Shown: piece by piece, positions 8,012-15,666 of the stretch | How positions within the stretch are numbered: the first letter of the stretch is position 1 | Layout: each line of letters begins with the position of its first letter | NCBI GenBank assembly: GCA_049840515.1 | Contig: JASGKW010000010.1 | Location: 1-18,128, forward strand | Direction of reading: 5' to 3' | Length of the DNA: 18,128 bases | Source of the DNA: Muricomes sp049840515 | GTDB lineage: Bacteria > Bacillota > Clostridia > Lachnospirales > Lachnospiraceae | Made by a program: the position numbers and the translations under genes | Notes under the pieces: generated by a model | Database searches by the model: none | What the model was told of the DNA's origin: nothing | Seen by the model: only the letters and a program-made list of their open reading frames with translations

Positions 8012-8054
8012 AAAAGTCCCAAGAGCCTTGATTTTACTGGCTTATGGGACTTTT
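8012..8054. terminator. bidirectional hairpin terminator after fruR
   Basis: Outer stem of 10 pairs (8012-8021 with 8045-8054), then a bulge and an inner stem of four pairs (8024-8027 with 8039-8042) around an 11-base loop. The A-rich left side and T-rich right side allow termination both ways; the T-tract is longer on the minus strand (TTTTTT). It would end fru operon transcripts and any RNA from the promoter at 7957. Confidence 0.75.
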
Positions 8055-8224
8055 ATAAATTTGGTTGCTGCGTTACGCTAGCTGCTTTTTTTATTGGAAA
8101 GAATAAACTGGCGGCGAAAATGTATCAAAGACTGCGCTAGCCATCGCGCCAGCGATTTGGTACAATTAAGAAGATACTTTGTATTTAATTAAGTTTATGA
8201 AGATAATATATTTGGAGGCGAGTT
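8055..8224. other. intergenic region with imperfect palindromes
   Basis: About 170 bases before the decarboxylase. It contains a GC-rich patch ending in TTTTTTT (8066-8091) and an imperfect palindrome CGCTAGC...GCCAGCG (8135-8154) in an otherwise AT-rich stretch. The core CTGCG..CGCTAGC occurs twice (about 8068 and 8132). No convincing promoter is evident close to the gene. The start at 8225 is supported by GGAGG at about 8214-8218. Confidence 0.35.
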
Positions 8225-9685
8225 ATGAAACTATATGAAATGCTGCGGGATTATGATAATACAGATTATTATGCGTTTCATATGCCCGGGCATAAGAGAA
8301 ATGGCTCCTTGACGGGCTGTAATTTTCCTTATAATATAGATATCACAGAAATTGAAGGTTTTGATGATCTTCATCACGCCAGAGGGATTCTTAAGGAATC
8401 TCAGATTAAAGCATCATTATTGTATGGCGCAGAGGAAAGCTGCTATCTGGTGAATGGAAGTACTTCTGGCATTTTGAGTGCTGTCATGGGGAGCACGTCC
8501 AGAGGAGACAAGATTCTGATTTCCCGCAACTGCCATAAGTCTGTATATCATGCAGTATATATGAATGGGCTGAAACCAGTATATGTTTATCCCAGGTTTC
8601 ATGACGATATGGAATTGAATGGAGCCGTGGCGGCAAGTGATATAGAGGAACTTTTGCAGGAAAATGATGATATTAAGGCTGTTGTAATAACATCGCCCAC
8701 ATATGATGGAGTAGTTTCTGATGTGCGGGTGATTGCGGATTTAGTGCACAAAAAAGGCATTCCTTTGATTGTGGATGAGGCGCACGGGGCTCATTTTGGT
8801 TTTCATCCATATTTCCCGGCGAACTCTAATTCATGTGGAGCCGATGTGGTGATACATAGTCTGCATAAAACATTGCCTTCATTAACACAGACAGCTTTGA
8901 TACACATGAATGGCAGCTTAGTGAACAGAAAGAAGATAAGAAGTTATCTCCATATGCTGCAGACAAGCAGCCCTTCCTATGTTCTTATGGCGGGGATGGA
9001 TGCCTGCATTGAGTTGTTTTTGAAAACGCCTGATTCAAATGAATATGATAATAAGTCACGTATTTCCTCCATTGGAAATAAGCTATTTGAAAATTATACT
9101 GCTATATTGGAGGAAACTAGAACAAGGCTAAAGAGTTTAAATTATTTAAGGCTGATAGAAACAGAGAATTATGACAAATCAAAGATTGTCGTATCTGTGA
9201 GAGATACGAATATGAGCGGCCGTCAGCTCTATGAGAAACTTCTGAATAAATATCATCTTCAGATGGAAATGGCCGCAGGTTCCTATGTGGTTGCCATGAC
9301 TTCGATAGGAGACACCAGGGAAGGTATGGAGCGTTTGACAGAAGCATTGCTGGAAATTGAGTCCCAATTAGAAAATGGAAGAAAAGAAGGATTTGAAACA
9401 CATTTTTCGTTGCCAAAGTTAAAGCAGAGATATATCAGCGCTGAAATAGATGATTTATTAAATAGTGGCTTAGAAAACAAAATTGTGAGTCTTTTATGGC
9501 AGGAGGCGGTGGGTGAGGTTTCTACAGAATATGCCTATGTATATCCGCCTGGAATTCCTTTGATTGTGCCTGGAGAAGAAATTTCCCGGGATGCGGTTTT
9601 GTTAATGTTGAAATATAAGTCCATGGGATTTTCTGTGGAAGGTCTGGAGAAAGACGGAAGAATTGAGGTTTTGCGAAATGGGTAA
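8225..9685 (+). CDS. Orn/Lys/Arg decarboxylase family, PLP-dependent
   Basis: Fold-type I PLP enzyme that decarboxylates a basic amino acid, a polyamine or acid-stress step. Visible motifs: FHMPGHKRN (18-26) at the N-terminus, GSTSGILSA (78-86) for phosphate binding, VDEAHGAHFGFH (183-194) with the cofactor-binding Asp184, and HSLHKTLPS (211-219) with K215 as the Schiff-base lysine. The C-terminus has the AYVYPPGIPL-x-PGE motif of the family's C-terminal domain. At 486 residues it matches the short, wingless Firmicutes type (B. subtilis YaaO/SpeA class) rather than the long inducible enterobacterial enzymes. Substrate (Arg versus Lys) cannot be told from sequence alone. It overlaps the next gene by 8 bases, in the same arrangement as yaaO upstream of holB in Bacillus. 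Confidence 0.9.
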   Translation: MKLYEMLRDYDNTDYYAFHMPGHKRNGSLTGCNFPYNIDITEIEGFDDLHHARGILKESQIKASLLYGAEESCYLVNGSTSGILSAVMGSTSRGDKILISRNCHKSVYHAVYMNGLKPVYVYPRFHDDMELNGAVAASDIEELLQENDDIKAVVITSPTYDGVVSDVRVIADLVHKKGIPLIVDEAHGAHFGFHPYFPANSNSCGADVVIHSLHKTLPSLTQTALIHMNGSLVNRKKIRSYLHMLQTSSPSYVLMAGMDACIELFLKTPDSNEYDNKSRISSIGNKLFENYTAILEETRTRLKSLNYLRLIETENYDKSKIVVSVRDTNMSGRQLYEKLLNKYHLQMEMAAGSYVVAMTSIGDTREGMERLTEALLEIESQLENGRKEGFETHFSLPKLKQRYISAEIDDLLNSGLENKIVSLLWQEAVGEVSTEYAYVYPPGIPLIVPGEEISRDAVLLMLKYKSMGFSVEGLEKDGRIEVLRNG

Positions 9686-10259
9686 GATTTGCTATATTAT
9701 GGGCAAGAGTTCTTCTGGCAAAGATAGTATATTTAAAATGCTGAAAGAAAAAATGCCAGAATTGAAGGATATTATTTTATATACCACACGACCGGCACGG
9801 GCGGGAGAGACGGATGGGGCGGAATATCATTTTGTAGATGAAGACAGGCTGAAGGTGATGGAAGAAAAAGGCTGTGTTATTGAGCTGCGGGAATATAATA
9901 CGAAACATGGTGTGTGGAAGTATTTTACTGCGGATGATGGGCAGATTGATTTAAATAAACATGACTATATTGTGATAGGTACTCTGGAGTCTTATACGGC
10001 CATGTGCAGCTATTTTGGGAAGGAAAAGTTGATTCCTGTTTATATTCAGGTGGAGGATGGGCTGCGCCTTGAGAGGGCTTTATTCAGAGAGAGGGCTCAG
10101 GATGAACCCAGATATTCAGAGATGTGCAGGCGTTTTCTTGCAGACGAAGCGGATTTTTCAGAAGAAAATTTAAAAAAGGCGGGAATTGAGAAACGTTTTG
10201 TAAATAATAAGATAGAAGATTGTATAGAGGAGATTTATAATTATTTACAAAAAAAGTAA
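9678..10259 (+). CDS. guanylate kinase-like P-loop protein
   Basis: A 193-residue protein with a Walker A motif GKSSSGKDS (9-17) right after the N-terminal strand, then YTTRPARAGETDGAEYHFV, the TTRxxRxGExDGxxYhFv block that binds GMP in guanylate kinases. The rest is more divergent than housekeeping Gmk (for example HGVWKYFT and VIGTLESY replace the usual YG-T and DV-GA regions), so it may be a second, specialised kinase. The start at 9678 is preferred over 9663 because GAGG lies about 10 bases upstream. It overlaps the decarboxylase stop by 8 bases and is probably co-translated. In Bacillus this position holds tmk, so a nucleotide kinase is conserved in place but not in type. Confidence 0.75.
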   Translation: MGKICYIMGKSSSGKDSIFKMLKEKMPELKDIILYTTRPARAGETDGAEYHFVDEDRLKVMEEKGCVIELREYNTKHGVWKYFTADDGQIDLNKHDYIVIGTLESYTAMCSYFGKEKLIPVYIQVEDGLRLERALFRERAQDEPRYSEMCRRFLADEADFSEENLKKAGIEKRFVNNKIEDCIEEIYNYLQKK

Positions 10260-10279
10260 GATGCGGAAAGAGAAGCAGA

Positions 10280-10435
10280 TTACTCTGCCTCTCCCTCAGC
10301 AACTATATCCTCAAGAACATGAATCAAATCATGAATGCTTTTTAACTGAACATTTCTCTCAAGAATACAGTTTTTTAAATTGATTGGTAACGATTCAAAT
10401 TTATCCCGCAGTTCGGGAGCTATATAAGACGCCAT
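10280..10435 (-). CDS. small hypothetical protein (51 aa)
   Basis: A minus-strand frame with a well-placed ribosome site (GAGGTG, 5-6 bases before the ATG at 10435) ending at TAA (10280-10282). The product starts MASYIAPELRDKFESLPINL and ends in a strongly acidic tail (EDIVAEGEAE). It is Leu/Ile-rich in a heptad-like pattern (residues 16-45), consistent with one or two amphipathic helices, with no membrane segment or cysteine cluster. It converges on the kinase gene, with only 20 bases between their stops. I do not recognise a family; the strong start context and intact frame make a real gene likely. Confidence 0.65.
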   Translation of the reverse strand: MASYIAPELRDKFESLPINLKNCILERNVQLKSIHDLIHVLEDIVAEGEAE

Positions 10436-10478
10436 AAAATCACCTCAGTATAGAATGCCCACATTTATAAAAAAATAT

Positions 10479-10587
10479 AAGTAAAAGTTACAGTTCAGCT
10501 ATACAGCTCAAGTTGACTGCTGCGTGGCTATTTTCACTGCTAACGCAGTTAAAACTCGCGATTATAGCTGAACTGTAACAAGTAAAA
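10479..10587. mobile_element. 93-bp MITE-like element with 8-bp target duplication
   Basis: GTTACAGTTCAGCTATA (10487-10503) and its exact reverse complement (10563-10579) form 17-bp perfect terminal inverted repeats around a 59-base core. The core contains ACTGC-TAAC-GCAGT (10536-10549), so the whole can fold as one long cruciform. The element is flanked directly by the same 8 bases, AAGTAAAA (10479-10486 and 10580-10587), as expected for a target-site duplication. It encodes no protein, so it would depend on a transposase elsewhere. It sits between the divergent small gene and holB. Confidence 0.8.
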
Positions 10588-10725
10588 ATATTATACAGTA
10601 TTTATGGGTGTATCTTCATAAAAAATTATGATATACTTAATGAGTAGTTTACAACTTTGTAAGATACCTGTAGTACAATATAAAAAAAGTAACTTACAGA
10701 GATGAGAGAGGCAGCAGGTGATATT

Positions 10726-11723
10726 ATGAGCGGTTTTAAAGATGTGGTCGGGCATAACGATATAATAGAATATATAGAAAATGCAGTGAAGCAGGATAAG
10801 GTTTCACATGCTTATATAATAAATGGGGAAAAAGGCTCCGGCAAGAAACTGCTTGCCAATTTATTTGCAATGAGCTTACAATGTGACAGCAGGGAAGAGG
10901 ATGGAGATGCCTGTGGTCACTGTAAATCCTGCAAGCAGGCCCTGAGTTCTAATCAGCCTGATATTATCAAGGTGACACATGAGAAGCCCAATACAATAAG
11001 TATTGATGATATCAGAGAGCAGGTGAATGGCGATATCAGTATCAAACCATACAGCAGCCCATACAAGATTTATATTATTGCTGATGCAGATATGATGACA
11101 GTACAGGCACAGAATGCCATACTTAAGACGATTGAGGAGCCACCGGAATATGCGGTGATATTGTTGTTGACAGAGAATGCAGAGACATTGCTTCCTACCA
11201 TTCGTTCCAGATGTGTGATGCTGAAACTCCGCAATATCAGGGACCAGCTTGTAAAAAAATATCTTATGGAGCAGATGGAAGTTCCAGATTATAAAGCAGA
11301 TGTATGTGTGGCTTTTGCCCAGGGAAATGTGGGGAAGGCAATTATGCTTGCGACTTCCGAACACTTTAATGAGATAAAAGAAGGAGGCTATCCATTTATT
11401 AAGAAATATCAATGAGATGGAACTGAGTGACCTCATAGATGCTGTGAAGAAATGTACATCTTATAAATTGGAGATTAATGACTATCTGGATGTGCTGGCT
11501 ATCTGGTACAGGGATGCGTTGATTTATAAAGCTACCATGAGTGTGGACAGGGTTGTTTTTTCAGATCAGTTAAAATATATTAAAGCCCGTGCAAGCAAGA
11601 GCTTCCTATGAGGGAATTGAGATTATCCTGGATGCGCTTGAGAAGGCGAAAGCTCGTCTCAAAGCTAATGTAAACTTTGAACTGACAATGGAATTACTTT
11701 TATTGACAATAAAGGAGAATTAA
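10726..11723 (+). CDS. holB: DNA polymerase III delta' subunit (two frameshifts)
   Basis: Clamp-loader subunit of the replicative polymerase. Visible features: Walker A GEKGSGKK (34-41), a zinc-binding cysteine set C53, C63, C66, C69, then IADADMMTVQAQNAILKTIE and the SRC sensor motif (TIRSRC). The ATG at 10726 has AGGTG five bases upstream and gives the usual MSGFKDVVGH start; the ATG at 10702 lacks a good site. The frame is broken twice by an extra base. An extra G at 11383-11384 (AAAGAAGGAGG) hides EAIHLLRNINEMEL, and an extra T at 11603-11604 (AGCTTCC) hides SSYEGIEIILDALEKAKARL. Removing both gives about 331 residues ending at TAA 11721-11723, the normal length. A truncated copy of an essential gene is improbable, so sequence error is likely. 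It is five bases from ricT. Confidence 0.93.
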
Positions 11724-11727
11724 TAGA

Positions 11728-12633
11728 ATGACAAGGGTAATAGGTGTAAGGTTTCGCACCGCCGGGAAGATTTATTTCTTTGCGCCGGGAAAGTTTGACA
11801 TCAGTCAGGGAGACAATGTAATTGTAGAAACTGCAAGAGGTGTTGAGTTTGGACGTGTTGTCAGCGGACCTAAAGATGTAAGAGAGGAAGAAGTTGTCCA
11901 GCCGCTGAAATCAGTGATAAGAATTGCTACAGACCAGGACAACCGGGTAGAAGAAAAAAACCGGGAAAAAGAAAAAGAAGCCTTCAAGATATGTCTGGAA
12001 AAAATACGCAAGCATGGTCTGGACATGAAATTGATTGATGCAGAATATACATTTGACAATAATAAAGTTTTGTTTTATTTTACAGCAGATGGAAGAATAG
12101 ATTTCAGAGAGCTGGTAAAAGATTTGGCAGCAGTTTTCCGCACCAGAATTGAGCTTCGCCAGATTGGTGTGCGCGATGAGACAAAGATACGCGGAGGAAT
12201 CGGAATATGCGGAAGAGCTCTGTGCTGTAATACTTATCTTTCAGAATTTGCGGCAGTGTCCATTAAGATGGCAAAGGAACAGAATTTGTCTTTGAATCCC
12301 ACCAAGATATCAGGTGTGTGCGGACGTTTAATGTGCTGTCTGACCAATGAGGAAGAGACTTATGAGGAGTTAAACAGCCATCTGCCGTCAGTGGGAGATA
12401 CAGTGACTACAGTGGAAGGTTTGACTGGAACGGTACATTCATTAAGTGTATTGAGGAAGCTGGTAAAAGTGATTGTAGTTTTGGAAAACGATGAAAAGGA
12501 AATCCGCGAATATAATGCAGATGACCTTAAATTTCGTCCAAGACGCAAAAAGACTAAGGTTTCTAAGGAAGAATTAAAGAAATTAGCAGAACTTGAAAAA
12601 GGCGAAGGAGTTTCAAAGTTAGATGACAACTAA
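11728..12633 (+). CDS. ricT: PSP1-domain protein, RicT/YaaT homologue
   Basis: A 301-residue cytoplasmic protein with the PSP1 domain. In B. subtilis, YaaT (RicT) joins RicA and RicF in an iron-sulfur-containing complex needed for sporulation, competence and RNase Y-dependent mRNA maturation. The conserved cysteines are present: GICGRALCC (C161, C166, C167) and VCGRLMCC (C198, C203, C204). The N-terminus has GVRFRTAGKIYFF, followed by a charged helix (about 72-95) and, at the end, a lysine-rich tail. It starts five bases after holB and overlaps trmN6 by 11 bases. The holB-ricT-trmN6-rsmI order is the same as yaaS/holB-yaaT-yabB-yabC in Bacillus, though yabA and yazA are missing here. Confidence 0.93.
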   Translation: MTRVIGVRFRTAGKIYFFAPGKFDISQGDNVIVETARGVEFGRVVSGPKDVREEEVVQPLKSVIRIATDQDNRVEEKNREKEKEAFKICLEKIRKHGLDMKLIDAEYTFDNNKVLFYFTADGRIDFRELVKDLAAVFRTRIELRQIGVRDETKIRGGIGICGRALCCNTYLSEFAAVSIKMAKEQNLSLNPTKISGVCGRLMCCLTNEEETYEELNSHLPSVGDTVTTVEGLTGTVHSLSVLRKLVKVIVVLENDEKEIREYNADDLKFRPRRKKTKVSKEELKKLAELEKGEGVSKLDDN

Positions 12634-13321
12634 ATTAAAGCCGGGAGAGCGTTTGGATGATCTTCAACTGAATGGTTATGAGATTATCCAGGATCCGGAC
12701 AGGTTTTGTTTTGGTGTAGATGCGGTTCTGCTCTCTGATTTTACAAGAATAAAAAAAGAAGAGACTGTTCTGGATTTGGGAACGGGGACGGGGATTTTAC
12801 CTATCCTTCTTGCCGCGAAGACGAAAGGAAAGCATTTTACAGGGCTGGAAATACAGCAGGAAAGTGCGGATATGGCGTCCCGCAGTGTGGAACATAATCA
12901 ACTTCAGGATAGAATTAGCATAGTGACAGGAGATATCAAAGAGGCGGCAGAAATTTTTAAGCCAGCCTTTTTTGATGTGATTATAACAAACCCCCCATAT
13001 ATGCTGGAGCAGCATGGCCTGCAAAATCCCCAGGATGCAAAGGCGATTGCGCGCCATGAAGTGTTGTGCACGTTAGATGATATTTTGCGTGAGAGCGGAA
13101 AATTACTGCAGGAAAGTAAGGGGAGATTTTATATGATACACAAGCCTTTCCGGCTTGCAGAGATTTTGGTAAAAATGAACCAGTATAAAATAGAACCTAA
13201 GCGTCTGCAGTTTATTCATCCCTACGTAGATAAAGAGCCTACAATGGTAATGATAGAAGGAATAAAAGGCGGGAAGTCAAGAGTAAAAGTGGAGCCGCCT
13301 ATAATCATGTATACTTCTTGA
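12623..13321 (+). CDS. trmN6: tRNA1(Val) adenine-37 N6-methyltransferase family
   Basis: SAM-dependent class I methyltransferase, 232 residues. DRFCFGVDAVLLSDF (26-40) is typical of TrmN6/YabB, DLGTGTGILPILLA (51-64) is the SAM-binding loop, GLEIQ (74-78) is the acidic ribose-binding position, and NPPY (123-126) marks an N6-adenine enzyme. The family methylates A37 of tRNA-Val(UAC), and such a tRNA is encoded at 118-190. The start lies inside the ricT end (11-base overlap) with GAAGGAG upstream, so translation is coupled. The stop codon (13319-13321) lies within the palindromic repeat at 13311. Confidence 0.88.
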   Translation: MTTKLKPGERLDDLQLNGYEIIQDPDRFCFGVDAVLLSDFTRIKKEETVLDLGTGTGILPILLAAKTKGKHFTGLEIQQESADMASRSVEHNQLQDRISIVTGDIKEAAEIFKPAFFDVIITNPPYMLEQHGLQNPQDAKAIARHEVLCTLDDILRESGKLLQESKGRFYMIHKPFRLAEILVKMNQYKIEPKRLQFIHPYVDKEPTMVMIEGIKGGKSRVKVEPPIIMYTS

Positions 13322-13343
13322 ACTGCTAACGTTCAAGAAGTAT
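13311..13343. repeat. 13-bp perfect palindromic repeat
   Basis: ATACTTCTTGAAC (13311-13323), loop TGCTAAC, GTTCAAGAAGTAT (13331-13343): a 13-pair perfect stem. It contains the trmN6 stop codon and is followed by a second short palindrome, ATGGTTATTAACCAT (13342-13356). There is no T-tract, so it does not look like a terminator. It resembles the two hairpins at 1551-1618, suggesting a dispersed REP-like family; it may stabilise or process the trmN6-rsmI mRNA. Confidence 0.7.
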
Positions 13344-13374
13344 GGTTATTAACCATAACTTAAAAGGAGGATTT

Positions 13375-14216
13375 ATGTCGGGAACATTATTCTTATGTGC
13401 AACTCCTATAGGAAATTTAGAGGATATGACATTTCGTGTTATCAGGACGCTGAAAGAGGTTGATTTGATTGCGGCTGAGGATACCCGAAACAGCATAAAA
13501 TTACTCAATCATTTTGATATTTCCACCCCAATGACCAGCTATCATGAATACAATAAATATGAAAAAGGCAGGAAACTGGTGGACAAGCTTTTGGAGGGAC
13601 AGAACATTGCTCTAATTACCGATGCAGGTACTCCGGGGATTTCTGACCCGGGGGAGGAATTGGTAAAAATGTGCTATGAGGAAGGTATCAAAGTGACGTC
13701 TCTCCCTGGCGCGGCGGCATGTATTACAGCCCTTACTTTATCAGGCTTATCTACCAGAAGGTTTGCATTTGAGGCATTCCTTCCCACAGATAAAAAGAGA
13801 GGGAGTGGGTTTTGTCAGATTTGGAGCAGGAATTCCGCACCATAATCTTGTATGAGGCTCCTCACCGCTTGCTGAAAACCTTGAGGTTATTGTTGGAGCG
13901 TCTGGGAAACAGGCAGGTCACAGTTTGCCGGGAGCTGACAAAACGGTATGAAACCGCATTTGCGACAACACTTGAGGAGGCAGTTGATTATTACGGGAAA
14001 AACGAGCCAAAGGGAGAATGCGTTCTCGTCATTGCGGGGAAGGACCGTCAGGAGACAATCAAGGAAGAGCAGGAACGCTGGGAAGAAATGAGCGTCGAAG
14101 AGCATATGGACTTTTATGTGTCACAGGGTATAGAAAAGAAAGATGCCATGAAGAAAGTGGCAAAAGACCGGGGAGTTCCCAAGCGGGAAATTTATAACTA
14201 TCTGCAAAAAATATAG
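13375..14216 (+). CDS. rsmI: 16S rRNA C1402 2'-O-methyltransferase (one frameshift)
   Basis: Tetrapyrrole-methylase-fold SAM enzyme that 2'-O-methylates C1402 in the decoding centre of 16S rRNA. Motifs: ATPIGNLEDMT near the N-terminus, AAEDTRNS, ITDAGTPGISDPG and LPGAAACITAL. The ATG at 13375 follows AAGGAGG by four bases and yields the standard MSGTLFLCATPIGNL start. The frame is lost at 13797, where one G is missing (AAAAAG-AGAGGG). The second part then reads WVLSDLEQEFRTIILYEAPH and runs to EIYNYLQKI with the stop at 14214-14216. Restoring the base gives about 280 residues, the usual length. The gene is probably intact in the organism. It is followed by a strong terminator. Confidence 0.93.
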
Positions 14217-14243
14217 AATAATTTTAAGAATATTCTGAAAATG

Positions 14244-14276
14244 AAGAGCAAAGGGGTCAGACCCCTTTGCTCTTTT
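14244..14276. terminator. bidirectional intrinsic terminator, rsmI / ABC gene
   Basis: Fourteen perfect pairs (14244-14257 with 14261-14274) around a 3-base loop, with T-rich ends on both strands, between convergent genes. On the minus strand the hairpin includes the last codons and the TGA (14257-14259) of the ABC ATPase gene. Confidence 0.9.
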
Positions 14277-14928
14277 CACGTATTTCTGTTATCTCGCCAT
14301 CTTTCATAAATATGACTTTGTGTCCCAATGTGACTGCTTCTTCATAATCGTTGGTTACATATAATACAGTAATATTTTTTTCTTTGTTGATTCTCTGAAT
14401 ATCAGAAATCATCTCCTGTCGGCGCTGTTCGTCCTGCCTTGCAAAGTCTTCATCTACAAGAAGTACTTTGGGATAGCATACGATTGCCCGTCCAAGTGCA
14501 ACCCTCTGCCTGTCCGCCTCTGAGATGGATTTTATTCTTTTATCAAGAATATTGGATATTCCCAGAAAGTCGGCGGCAGTTTTTACCCGGGTGTCAATGA
14601 CGCCCCTTGGAAGATTGCGCAGCCTTAATCCCAGTGACATGTTGTCATAGACATTCAGATAACCATACAGCACATAGTTTTGAAAAGCCATTGCAAGGCG
14701 GCGGTCTCTGGGCAGAATATCATTGAGTAAATCTGTTCCCAGGTATATTTCACCGGAGGTGATGTCCTCCAAACCGCCAATCATGCGGAGAATCGTGGAT
14801 TTCCCGCAGCCGCTGGGGCCGTGGAAAGTGACAAATTCTCCGTCTTCTATATGAAGAGATACATCTTTTACAGATACAAATCCATTGGGATAAGTTTTAT
14901 TTAAATTTTTAAATGTCACACTTGCCAT
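14257..14928 (-). CDS. degenerate MalK/MsmK-like ABC transporter ATPase
   Basis: A 223-residue nucleotide-binding protein of the sugar-ABC (MalK/UgpC) type by its N-terminal half: VTFKNLNKTYPNG, Walker A GPSGCGKST (37-45) and Q-loop AFQNYVLYGYLNVYDN (Q83). Catalytic elements further on are altered. The LSGGQ signature is replaced by ISEAD (135-139) before RQRVALGRA. Walker B reads VLLVDED (155-161), keeping E160. The switch histidine is Asn193 (VTNDYEEA instead of VTHDQxEA). The C-terminal TOBE/regulatory domain (about 140 residues in MalK) is missing. No permease or binding protein is nearby. The start at 14928 is chosen for GGAGG about 8 bases upstream; the frame extends to 14988 with no such site. 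ATPase activity is doubtful; it may be regulatory, or a decaying paralogue. Confidence 0.8.
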   Translation of the reverse strand: MASVTFKNLNKTYPNGFVSVKDVSLHIEDGEFVTFHGPSGCGKSTILRMIGGLEDITSGEIYLGTDLLNDILPRDRRLAMAFQNYVLYGYLNVYDNMSLGLRLRNLPRGVIDTRVKTAADFLGISNILDKRIKSISEADRQRVALGRAIVCYPKVLLVDEDFARQDEQRRQEMISDIQRINKEKNITVLYVTNDYEEAVTLGHKVIFMKDGEITEIREKSKGV

Positions 14929-14959
14929 AAGTGATACCTCCACTATTTCGTATAATGTA

Positions 14960-14988
14960 ATTTTAGCACATCCCCTATGGCAAAACAA
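14960..14988 (-). promoter_or_regulatory. possible promoter of the ABC ATPase gene
   Basis: On the minus strand TTGTTT (14983-14988), a 17-base spacer and TAAAAT (14960-14965) fit a sigma-70 promoter in the 65-base gap after spmB. The gene may therefore be transcribed apart from spmB. Confidence 0.45.
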
Positions 14989-14993
14989 TCGTT

Positions 14994-15521
14994 TTACATC
15001 ATCATATCTGCGAGAAAGACGCTCGCTGCCAGACCCACAAAAGTGGCCAGGAGCGCACCAGTCAGTATATGTCTTGATTTTTTAATTTTTGCGGTCATAA
15101 GATACACGCTCATGGTATAAAAAATTGTCTCAGTGCACGCCATTGATATGGAAGAAATCAGTCCTAAGCGTGAGTCAGTTCCATACTCCTTGAATATGTC
15201 CAAAAGAAGACCTGTGGCTGCGGAGGAAGAAAACATTTTTACAATGGTGAGCGGCACAAGTTCCCCTGGAAAACCTATATAGGAGGTAAAATGTCCGATA
15301 AGGGATGAAAGGAAATCTAGAAATCCGGAAGCTCTTAAGATTCCAACTGCCACCATAAGCCCTATCAATGTAGGCATAATTTTGATGACTGTTAAAAATC
15401 CGCTTTTAGCCCCCTTGATAAAATTATCATAGACGTTGGTTCCCATTAAAATGCCGTAAGCAACGATAGCCAGGATGATAAAGGGGATAATAAAGTCTGT
15501 AATATACAGGAAAAACTGCAT
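14994..15521 (-). CDS. spmB: spore maturation protein B
   Basis: A 175-residue membrane protein of the Gate/nucleoside-recognition family. Several hydrophobic segments are visible, such as FIIPFIILAIVAYGILMG near the N-terminus, IMPTLIGLMVAVGILRASG, and ALLATFVGLAASVFL at the end. The core PGELVPLTIVKMFSSSAATG and ISSISMACTETIFYTMSVY segments are characteristic of SpmB. With SpmA it is needed for dehydration of the spore core. GAGGT precedes the ATG at 15521. The usual partner spmA is not next to it; the upstream neighbour is a divergent unrelated gene. Its presence suggests a spore-forming host. Confidence 0.9.
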   Translation of the reverse strand: MQFFLYITDFIIPFIILAIVAYGILMGTNVYDNFIKGAKSGFLTVIKIMPTLIGLMVAVGILRASGFLDFLSSLIGHFTSYIGFPGELVPLTIVKMFSSSAATGLLLDIFKEYGTDSRLGLISSISMACTETIFYTMSVYLMTAKIKKSRHILTGALLATFVGLAASVFLADMMM

Positions 15522-15666
15522 AAAATACCTCGGCAGCAGGTTATAGTATTGATTATTTATATGTTTATCCTCTTAAAACAATGAATAGAAATGTAGCAAA
15601 TGAATACCTCAAGCATATCAGACTTTATTTTTTCATAAGATAAAGCAAAGAGTTCAGGGAGTTCTT

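Noticed and set aside
10876..11436. A 186-codon minus-strand open frame inside holB
   Set aside because: It is a shadow of the holB coding frame with no ribosome site of its own.
13311..13343. Terminator between trmN6 and rsmI
   Set aside because: The stem is perfect but no T-tract follows, and the genes are otherwise arranged as one operon.
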